From contig NC_087259.1 of assembly GCF_037042905.1 (NCBI RefSeq), forward strand, positions 25,632,001 through 25,696,000: a stretch of 64,000 bases of DNA. Direction: 5' to 3'. The position numbers and the translations under genes were made by a program. The DNA comes from Lytechinus pictus (taxonomy: Eukaryota > Echinodermata > Echinoidea > Temnopleuroida > Toxopneustidae). This document shows, one piece after another, positions 50,243-62,200 of the stretch (its first letter is position 1; each line of letters opens with the position of its first letter). Under the pieces are notes generated by a model. It was not told the DNA's origin and searched no databases. It saw only the letters and a list, made by a program, of their open reading frames with translations.

Positions 50243-53200
50243 TCATACACATGACACTATTTCAGTGACAACTAGGTTGGAAGAATAGTTCAATACCTCT
50301 CCTTTACAATCGTTTATATTTTTACGACAGTCCGTATCCTTTTCATCAGATTGTTTAATCTCTTCATACCGTAGAGGGCGTGAATGTTTTTTGAAAAGGA
50401 AGAACCGATCCCTCGCGAAGAATCTTTGATGAACGATACAAAGGATCAAACAGAATGTGGACAAGAAAGACATTCCGATTGTAGAGTAAAATGCTGTTTG
50501 GTATGTTCCAGTCCTGTCAACGCTCTCTCCTGTAAATGATTTAAAAAAAAGGGAAAGTTAATCCGATCGGCTGATTCCGAATTCCGAGCAGGACTAATCC
50601 CTGGCCCTGGACACCCGGGGGGGGGGGGGGCACTTCCATTCACGAGTGGATACCATGCGCGACCATGGGGTCTCGAAAAGCACCCTAAACACGTAATTTC
50701 CATATTCTGAAAATGCACCCCTTAACAAGTATTGGCGTCTAAAACCCTACCCTTAACAAGTATTGAAAATAAAACGATACTCTTGGCAAATATTTCCTGA
50801 AATGAACCCCTAAACAAGTACAGGAATGTTTTATTGTTACGGGTCCTTCGGTCTTCGTCTTTACCTTATTTGGTTTAGTACGACCACCCCTTCTACACCT
50901 CGCGCAAATCGGACTCTAAACATGAAGTGTTGGGGCAAAAAGGACATCCTTTATAAAACATTTGAATTTTGTTTTATCATCCCCGCAAATTCGACCCTAA
51001 ACACGTAATTTTCCCAGCGAAAAAGATACCCTTTTTTCATTATTTTTGTGTTTTTGACACCCTTATCACGTTACGTACGTAACGTGCCCTATCGTGAAAA
51101 AAATATAATTTTTACATGTTTTTTTGGTCGCGCATGGTATCCACTCGTCAATGTTCATGTAAGTGGCCCCCGGGCCTGGACATTAACCTCTGACATACAC
51201 CTCTAATCGAGAAATAGTATCACTTTGCTTTCAAAATGTTATCTCATTTCAGAATTCAATGTGTTATTGATAAAAGCATAATCTATCCCCCGGGAGGGGG
51301 GGGGGGGCACTTTCATTGACAAGTGGATACCATGCGTGACCCACTGATTCGAATACTATAGATCAGTAGCATAACCGTGACCCCCAAAACACGTAAAAAG
51401 ATTTCTTTTTCAAGATAGGGCACGTTACGTACACAGCGTATATAATAAGGGTGTCAAAAACACTGGCACGTTACGTACACAGCGTAATAAGGGTGTCAAA
51501 AACACTAAAATAATAAAAAAGGGTATATATATTTCGCTATAGGAACACTCCGTGTATACTGTCCAATTTGCGAAGGTATAAAAAGATGCACTTTTTGCCC
51601 CAACACTGGCGTGTTTAGGGTACGATTTGAGCGAGTTGTGTGTGTGTGTGTGTGGGGGGGGGGGTGGTAGTAATAATAATGGGCATTTATATAGCGCCAT
51701 CTATCTAGAAATATGACATTCTGAGGCGCGTTGTTATTATTATTACCCCGGTGGTACTAAACCCAGGCCCCCCCCGGGGGGGGGGGGGCAATTCCATTGA
51801 CGAGTGGATACAATGCGCGACCATGGGGTCTCGAAAAGCACCCTAAACACGTATTTTCCATATTCTGAAAGTGCACCCCTTAACAAGTATTGGCGTCTGA
51901 AACTCTACCCTCAACAAGTATTGGAAACAAAACGATACTCTTGGCAAAGATCCCTGAAATGGACCCCTAAACAAGTACAGCGATATTTTATTGTTATGTC
52001 ACGGGTCGATCCGTCGGTCGTCTGTTTAACTTTTACACACCATTTGGTTTAGTACGGCCCCACCTATAGCTTCTACACCTCGCGCAAATCGGACTCTAAA
52101 CACGTAGTGTTGGGGCAAAAAGGACATCCTTTATAAAACATTTTAATTTTATTTGATCATCCCCGCAAATCTGACCCTAAACACGTAGCTTTTCTAGACA
52201 ATAATTATGAATAATTTGTGTCATTTAAGTATTGGATGTGTACTGTTATAGGATTTGAACCCAAATTGGCTCTCCATACTTAAACCACAAATTTAAACCA
52301 CATTCCTTCTATTTCCGTACTTTAACCCGGGGTTTAATTTAAACCCGAGTTCAGAAGACGGGCCAATGAAAGTAAAGGTACAGCCGACGTCCATGGTACT
52401 TGTAAAGGGGGTCATTTCAGGGAATACTTGTCAAGTGTAGCCTAGCGTTTTGTTTCCAAAACTTGTTAAGGGTTGGGTTTCACACGCCAATACTTCAAAA
52501 GGGTGCATTTTCAGAACATGGAAAATACTTGTTAAGGGTGCTTTTTGAAACCCCATGGTCACGCATGGTATCCACTCGTCAATGGACGTGGGGAGTTTAA
52601 AAAAAATTCTGCAAACTCAATTTGGCAAAGACGATAAAAAATTTTGTCGGCATGTCCAATGTTTTGGAAAGCCTATTGATGCTGATGGCAGTGAAAATTG
52701 ACGAAAAGCGCAAAACTTCGAACGATTCGAACATCAAGCGCAGCAGGCAAAGTTTGACAGAATTAATTTTACGCCGGTACGCCATATCGAGCCCCCTCGC
52801 ATTTTTTTGCTCATTACACCACTGCCACGCACAATGGATAGTGTCATAAATCCCCAGTGATGATTGATAGTAACATATTAACATGTCATGATCACCATTC
52901 TTCCTGTGGATAACGCCATCAATAAGTGATCAGTAATATTATTTGCCTGCGGTACGTTTGTATAGCAGGCAAATGTTGTTTTATCGTTTTAATGTATTCA
53001 TTCTTACGCCGTGGTCCGGCGCCTTGATTGAAAGGAAGAATGGGCACAATGGTATGCATAACAGGTGTCATAGATGAACACGCTATAGGGCGTGGCAATG
53101 GAAAGTGTATGTGTAAATCATTCTAGCTTGTGACAGCACCAAGACAATATGGAGCCGACCGCAGTAGCCAGTTTTGTGGACTCGAAAATACGTGAAAGCC

Positions 53201-56200
53201 AGGCGGGCTTACTTACGCAGCTTGATACTCTTATTACTAATAAACTCGGGGCTTTTCAGCAACGCATCAGTGACACTCAACGTGATTTGAGTGAGGCTCA
53301 AATCGCAAAGATTGAAGATATGAGCAAGGATCAATACAAATTTCGCAAACACGACAACGAAGAGCAGTATAAAGTTAACGTGAAGGTTACGAGGAAACTC
53401 AAGGAGGCTGACGCAATTCGAGCACCAGCACAAGTTTTGGACCTCCTTTGCAGTCACAGGAGCCGCCGAGAGCTACGCGTTTGTTCGCTGGCAGGAAGCC
53501 TGGCTCGTGTTTCGCCTGTGGCAAGGCGGGGCACTGGAGGGCTGAGTGCAGAGAGATGGGCGGCGATGCCTCACAGAAAGCAAAGTTAAGTGAAAATTAT
53601 TTCACATTAAATTTGACAAATCGTGCCTCAGAGGCCATAAAGAAAGCTTTGTTTGTTGGCACTTCAAAACGTGCAGATAAAGTGTCATCTCCTGTAGGGA
53701 GATTACGTGAAAACCTTGAGTCTTGGGCAAATATAAATGCTAATGAGGTGGTAATGGATGTGATAGAGCATGGATATAAATTGCCATTTTATTCTGATCC
53801 AGAAAGAGTGGATTTGACAAATAATCGTTCGGCATTAGATAATTCTAATTTTGTTGAAGAGATCAGTAGATTGTTAGAGAAAGGTTGTGTTTCACAGGTT
53901 AATGAGAATCCCTTGATCATAAATCCTTTGACCGTATCTGATAACAAGGGTAAATTACGTTTGGTATTGGACTGTAGGCATATTAATCCTCATTTATTTA
54001 AGGATAAATTTAAGTATGAAGATTCAACTGTTGTGGCAGATATTTTTGGAAAAGGTGATTTTGTGTTTACATTTGACCTCAAAAGTGCTTACCATCATGT
54101 CGAAATTCATGAGGAACATAGGCGGTATTTGGGTTTTGCATGGGAAAGTAATAGTGTAAGGAAATTTTATGTTTCTAACGTATTGCCATTTGGTATTTCG
54201 ACGGCAGGATATGTATTCACGAAGGTCATGAGGGCAGTTGTAGGTCATTGGAGGGAGCAAGGGCATAACTGGTTTTGGTTATGGAGGTTATGTTGTAGAA
54301 TGTGAAAATTCAGAACTCATGGGAGTTTGGTCAGAATCTGAGAGGATTCAAAGCTCCACCTGGAGGGAGCTGGAAGCTGTTGTGAGAATGGCTTTATCTT
54401 GTAAAAGTAGCCTGGAAGGGCATAGTGTACGGTTGTACACTGATAATAAAAATATGGCAAAAATTGTGAATGCAGGCAGTAGAAATTCTGTTCTGCAAAG
54501 TAAAGCAATGGAGATTCGCAGAATACGTGAAGAAACAGGAATGAAGATTTGACCCGGTTTGGATACCGAGGACTGAAAAAAAAATGGGCCGATCATTTGA
54601 GTAGGACGGCTGATAGTGATGATTGGCATATCAGCTGGAGTTTATTTCTACAACTAGATGCTAGATGGGGTCCGCATGTAGTTGATAGGTTTGCTTGTAA
54701 CTATAATGCTAAATGTGAAAGGTTCAATTCAAAATGGTGGTGTAGAGGGACAAGTGGTATTGACACTCTTTGCCAAAGTTGGACAGATGGTCTAAATTGG
54801 TGGGTACCAACACCTCGTTTGATTGCTAAAACTGTGGATAAGTTGTTTCGGGAAAAAGCAAATGGCTCTTTAATTCTGCCACTTTGGAGATCTGCGCCAT
54901 ATTGGTCGAAGGTATGGAATGGGTCGGAATTCTATTATTTCATTAAAGATTTTGAGATCTTGAATTCTGATGTTGTCAAGAAAGGAAAAGGGAATAATGG
55001 AATATTTGGCAGCAAGAAGAGTAAATTTTCCATGATAGCGCTCAAAGTACGTTTTTAGTTGTGTTTCATATTTATTTTTTCCAGATCTAGGTATCCAGGA
55101 GAGAATTCAGGGAGAGATCGAGGCAGCTGGGATTAAATCGGACAAGTTTCCTGAGCTTTCCAGGATTATGGCTCAGCAGATGTTGGACGCTAAGAGTGAA
55201 AGCACTACAAAGAGGTATTGTTCGGGTTTTGATAGATGGAAGACATTTATTTTAGCGGAAGGAGGTGATCTTTTACCAGCACAGCCGATTCATGTCGCTT
55301 TATACATTTCTAGTTTAATGAATCAAGGGTCTTTAGTCAGTGTTGTGCAATCCGCTTTATATTCAATTAAATGGGCACACAGTATGATTGGAGCAAGTGA
55401 TCCTACTGAAAATTCTTTTGTTAAAAACTTGATGGAGAGCGCAAAAAGGCAATCATCGAAACCGATTGTGAAGAAGGACATAGTGACATCTGAGCAAATC
55501 ATTGAATTATGTGAAAAATACAAAGGGAGTAAAGCCATTGTAGTGTGGAGAGATCTCGCTTATATAGTGCTTAGTTATTCTGGTTTTTTTGAGATCTGAT
55601 GAAGTATTATCTTTAAAGGGAGCTGATATTGAATTTCAGGAAGATTTTATGTTAATTCATATCCGTAAGAGCAAAACGGATCAATATCGTCAGGGTAATT
55701 CTGTTGTAATTAGTATGGGGCAGACGAGTGCTTGTCCTGTTAGCATCTTGAAAACTTATGTTGAAATGGGGAACATAAATGTAGCTTCAGGGTCTGATGA
55801 GTATGTTTTTAGACCATTGTATTGTAACAAAGGAAAAAAGGGGCTAACAAAGAAAAACAAGCCCATTAGTTATACAAGGGCCCGTGAAACAGTTTTGGCC
55901 CGGTTACGAGAAGTTTGCGGTACTGCAAATTTAGGTCTTCATTCTTTAAGAGCTGGTGGAGCTACGGCAGCGGCCAGGGCTTCGGTACCAGATAGGATGT
56001 GGAAGAGGCATGGAAGGTGGAGAAGCGAAAAGGCCAAAGATGGCTATGTTGAAGATAGTATGGAGCATAGGCTATTGGTTTATAAATCTTTACATTTGTA
56101 GGATATTCATGTATATACATGTGTTTCATATGGTTATGTTTTTATTTGGCTTAAATATGGATTGAGGAAATCAGTTATTTTTTTATATATATGCAAATCA

Positions 56201-59200
56201 CACTACCGGTACTTTATTAAATTGGCTGAAATGTATAAGTGTTGAAAAGCCATAACTTTGAAGGAGTATATTATAATAAGGGTTCAATTTGTTTTATGCA
56301 TCATGCATTTGGAATTGAAATTCACAGGTTTCATAGGCTATTAATATTCACATAAATGAAAGTGTATGTAACATGAGTCGTGATGTTATTTGGCATATAA
56401 GGTAGTCGTTTGAAAAATCATCAAAGATAATACTAATATTTGATGGGAGTATGGTTGGAAATTTTTGATGTACATATTAGATGACGATAAATCTAATTTG
56501 TTTTCTGTGGCAGAGTTTATACATGAGCACTACGATAATGTCTAAATTTGTACGAAAATCAGTATAGAACATTTTAGATATAAATGTTTAATTTGTTTTC
56601 ATATTTTAATAATTGCCTTTAAAAATGAAATTTTTTAGGCTAAGGATTATTTATTTTGTTAAATTGGTATTGCTGCAGAAACAATTGAGTAACTATTAGG
56701 TTTTCTCGTGAATTTCCTCAAGCTCGTTATAGCTTTTGTTCCCGTTCTTTGAAATTCTAGTCGTCCCACAAGCTATCCCTCAATATATATTGTATATTGT
56801 GTATTTTGTTTTGGTTGGTTGGGAGGGATGGAAGTATAATGTAGGAGTGTAGAGAAATGGCGTTTTTTGTTTCGGATGTTTGTAAGATGTTGATTTAATA
56901 GAGAAGACTATTATTTGCCTGCGGTACGTTTGTATAGCAGGCAAATGTTGTTTTATCGTTTTAATGTATTCATTCTTACGCCGTGGTCCGGCGCCTTGAT
57001 TGAAAGGAAGAATGGGCACAATGGTATGCATAACAGGTGTCATAGATGAACACGCTATAGGGCGTGGCAATGGAAAGTGTATGTGTAAATCATTCTAGCT
57101 TGTGACAGCACCAAGACAAATTTATCATATTGTTATATAAATTTGCTTTATGCATTTTAGTTTGGGCCTGGGGTTTTTCAGAGTTTTTTAGCTCATTGAG
57201 TTTTATCTATGTTTTTTCATCCTGGGCGTACACATTCATTCGTATAAGATGAGCGAATGTGATTGACCAATCATTTGTTTTTGAGGATAAATATGTATGA
57301 GCATTTGTATCAATGATTTGATGTTATTTGTATATGTTCTCGTTTGTGTTTCATGACAACTTGGCAAGTAAAATGGTCGACTCTAGTCGTCCCACAAGGG
57401 GGGTTTTGCAAAAGTCTCTCACAGTTTTTCCAGAGTTTTTTGCTCATCGAGTTTTACCTCTGTTTTTTTCAACTGGTCTGACTTGTCGCATAATATAGGA
57501 TAAGAGGTCGGTTCATTTGTCACTGTTACTCTACAATACACGATGTATGTTATGTCATTATAGATTCCTAATATCTATCAAGAACGGTGTTCTGCAAGTT
57601 CGATATTTGTTTTATCATGTACAATAAAAACGGTCGGTCGGCTCCTAGTCGTCCCACAAGCTATCCCTCAATATATATTGTATATTGTGTATTTTGTTTT
57701 GGTTGGTTGGGAGGGATGGAAGTATAATGTAGGAGTGTAGAGAAATTGCGTTTTTTGTTTCGGATGTTTGTAAGATGTTGATTTAATAGAGAAGACCATG
57801 TCACTCACTCACGATGGATAGCGCTATCAATAAGCCAGTTCGTAGTTCCACTCTGCTCTGCGCATGATCAGAAGATTCTGCCCATGATCAGAGGAAGGTC
57901 ATTGGTACTAAAGTGACATGGTGGTTTAAAATTTAATGAGATAAGCACCAACTTTGATGTCTTGATTATTCATATATTTTTTTTGCATTGTGTGTTTCAT
58001 TTTATATCCACAAAAAACAACAATGCGTCCACCGTGGACGCAAATGCGTCCACGAACGACTGGTATTTCACTTTGCCATGGACATTGCCAAGGACATTGT
58101 ACAACATGCTATAAAATGCATTCAAAGGAGAAATGTAACAATAGAGTGTTCATAGAGTGTTAATCCATTGGTGTGCTATTCTTCATTTTCTTCAGACTGC
58201 TATGTAAGGCATGCTTACGTAATATCTGGCTTTGAAATCTGCCTATCATAATGAAAGAAATGAAAGGTCATTTGACCAAAAGTGTCCATGCATGAAGTAA
58301 CTACGAACTGGTCTATTGAGTCTAGTGAGTCAGTCCTATATTAGAGGCCTTTGGGAAAGAGAGTTTCCATACATCAACGTCCAATCTGGACTAGGCTAAG
58401 CCTAGTCTAGGCTTGCATATTTACCAAACATTGCTCCAAAAATTCCTCCTACACCCATGAAGACCATGGTTACTGACCATATCTGAACCGCGAACTCCGG
58501 AGCAAAGAGCTGATGTGCAACTGAATGACATAGCGAATCTATAGCCGCTAAAACGATGAACCCTTGAACTGAAAGAAATAAATGTGGTCATAAATAGCAT
58601 TACGAAAACTGAGAATTTTTATAATCATGCTGCCTTAATTTGGCGCAAATCAAAATTAGATCACTGCAAAAAATACCTACTTATTATCCAAGCGTGAAGA
58701 CATAACATATACATGTAAATATGGTATCAGATTATTTCCAGCCTTAATGAAGTGTTCATGACACCCCCCTTAAATTGGGGATAAGATCATAAGTGTGGTG
58801 TCAAGATTTTTTTACTCACACGGTATATATAATATATTTAAAAATTCAGCTATTATTATTATGATTATTATTATAAAAGAGAAGCTACAACTTCTTTCAA
58901 AGTATTCCTTCACCAGTTATGTTTTGACCACCAGTGTTTAAAGCACTCCGAAAATTTCTTACACAATCCTCCCCCTTTTCTCTCTATGCGCACTACCAAA
59001 GTTATGCATGTTACAGGAAAAAAAAGACATATTGTATGATACCTTTCGGTTATCTTATTAATCGTCTGTAAAAATCACCTTCCATCAAAACCTCTACAGA
59101 GATGAACTTACCAGTAGCATGAACGAAGAGATAAGGTTCTGTCACTGTGATCAGTGACAATATTAGCATGAGCAAGGACTGCACACTGTTAGCTATCATT

Positions 59201-62200
59201 AAGATTATGATCTTTGGTATGGGGAAACGATCCGCTATGAGACCTACGAAGATCTTGCCAAAGAACTCGGAGAGGCCCATAAAAGCCACCACAAGACTAG
59301 CTGTCTTCTTCGAGATCCCGGCGGTCACAGCCACATTAGCCTTGATTGGATTAAAGAACAGAATATGGATAAAATCATGATATTGCGTTAAAGGTGTGCT
59401 CCGGGCTGAGCATATTTATATCTAAATAAATAGAGTAAAAATCACAGAGTAAACTGCTGAAATTTCATCAAAATCGGATTAAAAACAACGAAGTTATTGA
59501 ATTTTAAAGTTTAGCAATATTTTGTGAAAACACTTACATGCACGCCGTCATTAATATTCATTAGGTGGGCTGATGATGTCACATTCCTTACAAAAGAACA
59601 AATGGGGGATATGACATCATCAGCCCACCTAATGAATATTCGTGAAGACATGCCAAGAACTGTTTCACCGGAATAATGCAAATCTTTAAAATTGAACAAC
59701 TTCGATATTTGTTTTCCGATTTTGATCAAATTTTCAGCCTTTTGCTCTGTGAGTTTTACTCTATGGCATTTAAATTAATTTACCAATGACTAGTACCTAT
59801 ACGTGTAGTTCTAATGACCGATTGTGGTTCTGAGATTAAGATGGTTTATCAAATAACAATGACCCACATGGCCACATCACTATCAAGTAGCTTTGCCGGG
59901 CATTAGAATATAAATCACATTTTGTTCAAGGTACTGGGAACGATTTATCAAACAGAATGTGCTGGTTTCCATTTGACAAGCAAAAAAAAAAAGAAGATAA
60001 GGTAATCACAAAATGATGAGGGTTATGTTACATGTCAGGTCTTTAGCATACCTACTAGATTTCCAATCCAGGGGGTGCTGCCTTTGGCGAATAAAACACG
60101 CAGCACCCCTCTTGGGGGTGCGTTTTCCAGGGCCATGATTTTGTTACCTTGAAGGGATGGTCCGGGCTGAAAGTATTTATAGCTAGAATTCACTGAGCAA
60201 AATGCCGAAAATTTCATCAAAATCGGATAACAAATAAGAAAGTTATTGACTTTTAAAGTTTAGCAATATTTTGTGAAAACAGTCGTCATGAATATTCATT
60301 AGGTGGGCTGATGATGTCACATCCCCACTTATTCTTTTGTATTTTATTATATGAAACTAGGTTTATTCAATTTTTTTCCTCCAAGAACTAGAAAAATTGG
60401 ATTGACAACTGATTTAGTGCATTAGATATTTATTGCTGCAACTTATTTCATTACAAGGGAGACATATTATTCACACAAGTATGAAATAATGAAAAACTTA
60501 TGATTTTATATAATAACATAAGAAAACTGAAAGTGGAGATGTGACATCATCAGCCCACCTAATGAATATTCATGACGACTGTTTTCACAAAATATTGCTA
60601 AACTTTAAACTTCAATAACTTTATTATTTGTTATCCGATTTTGATGAAATTTTCGGCATTTTGTTCAGTGAATTCTACTCTATGTATTAAGATATCAATA
60701 TTTTTAGCCCGGACCATCTCTTTAACAAGAGTGTCGCTTTAGGGCGAGAAAAGTGAAAGGTGGTGACTTGACCTTTGACCCTTTGACCTAAAAATCAATA
60801 GGCTTCGTGGGATCCATGCTAGTATCATACATACCAATACGAGCCTAGGCTAAGTTAAACTTAAGTTATCGCATTTACAAGGACTTCAGAAGGGAAAGAT
60901 AAAAACACGTCACTGTAAATTGACCTTTGACCATTTTTTGACCTCAAAATCAATAGGCTTCCTGAGATCCATGCCAGTATCATACCAAATTATATGAACC
61001 TAGGTTAATTAAGTTAAACTATAAGGTTATCGCGTTTACAAGGACTTCAGAAGGGAAAGATGAGAACACTTCACGGTGACTTTGGCCATTGACCACAAAA
61101 TCAATAGACTTCCTGGGATCCATGCTAGTATCATACGTCTAGGACGGGCGTATATCTACACGCACTCGGCTATGCCTCGGGCATGTATCTGTTCATGTAA
61201 GATCTGTTTCAAGGTTTCCCGTGGGATCCCGTGCTTACGACTGACCTCTGTAACGTGCATTTGTAATTATGGTCATTTACATGAATATATGTTGCCTTCG
61301 AATCTATCATTGATTTCTTTTTAATTACTTAATATAATGTAACAGTAACACCCCACGGACACACTCATTAGTCAGTAATGAATTATCTAATATTACTTGA
61401 TCTATAATTATATTTATTTTAACCTGAATATGATTTGCTTTCGTTTTGCCAGTTTATTTCATTATGCATTCTTCCTGTCTATTCATGCAATATTTGTTTT
61501 AATGCGATTTATTCACTTACACTCAGAACTCCTTTATGTAATTCATTTTGTTGTAATGAAAATCTGTGTAATTTGATCTACCATTATAATGAATATATTT
61601 GTGTAAACTTTTTTTTTGTAATTCATGTATTGAATGCTTATAATTTTTTTTTAATATATCTACTTTTTGTATAATATCTTTGTATGTTCTTATACTGTAA
61701 ACATGTATATTTCAGCCCTGGCTGCCAATCATGTATTACCAATAAACTATTCTATTTAGATAAGGGGCAAGTTAGACATAATACTAAGGTAATTAATGAG
61801 AATTTACCGTGCTGAACAAAGCAAATGATAAAGAAACACTCTCTGCCATCATCCCAAACTCTAGGAGCCAAACATCTGGCATTCGAAGCAAGGTAGTCAC
61901 TCTACCCCAGTAGGTATTCACCCGGGGAACTGGGACCTCTTTAGACTGATCATCTTTTGGCGTCATCAAGTCATACTCTTGCAAACAAGGTTCCACGCAT
62001 TGAGGGTTCGCGTCGTTTAGATGGGAACACACATCGCTATCACGATCACTGTTTTGATTCAAGGAGACGTCAGTGCCGATATTTTTTTCATGGTAGAGAC
62101 CATCTTCTATCCTTTCTGGAACAAGCGATTTGAACTGTTGATCATCCTTGAGATTATTTCTAAAACTATTCCCGTCCAGGCATGTTCTATGGCTACCTAT

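Larger units (their letters stand above)
52937..57796 (+). mobile_element. Ngaro/PAT-type tyrosine-recombinase retrotransposon (DIRS order), degenerate
   Basis: Split direct repeats in the order A1 (52937-53147) – coding region – B1 (56757-56908) joined directly to A2 (56909-57119) – spacer – B2 (57645-57796). A1/A2 (211 bp) look identical and B1/B2 (152 bp) differ by one base I could see. This layout is diagnostic of PAT/Ngaro elements, which integrate by a tyrosine recombinase rather than a DDE integrase. The coding order is gag, RT, RNase H, YR, as in the family. No SGNH hydrolase frame is present. It lies antisense in the last intron of the transporter gene. Near-identical repeats suggest recent insertion, yet the coding part has frameshifts and a deletion, so it was probably copied in trans. 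Confidence 0.93.

Noticed and set aside
52937-57796. LTR retrotransposon or endogenous retrovirus
   Set aside because: No LTR pair, protease or DDE integrase; split direct repeats and a tyrosine recombinase identify a DIRS-order element. No envelope-like frame is present.
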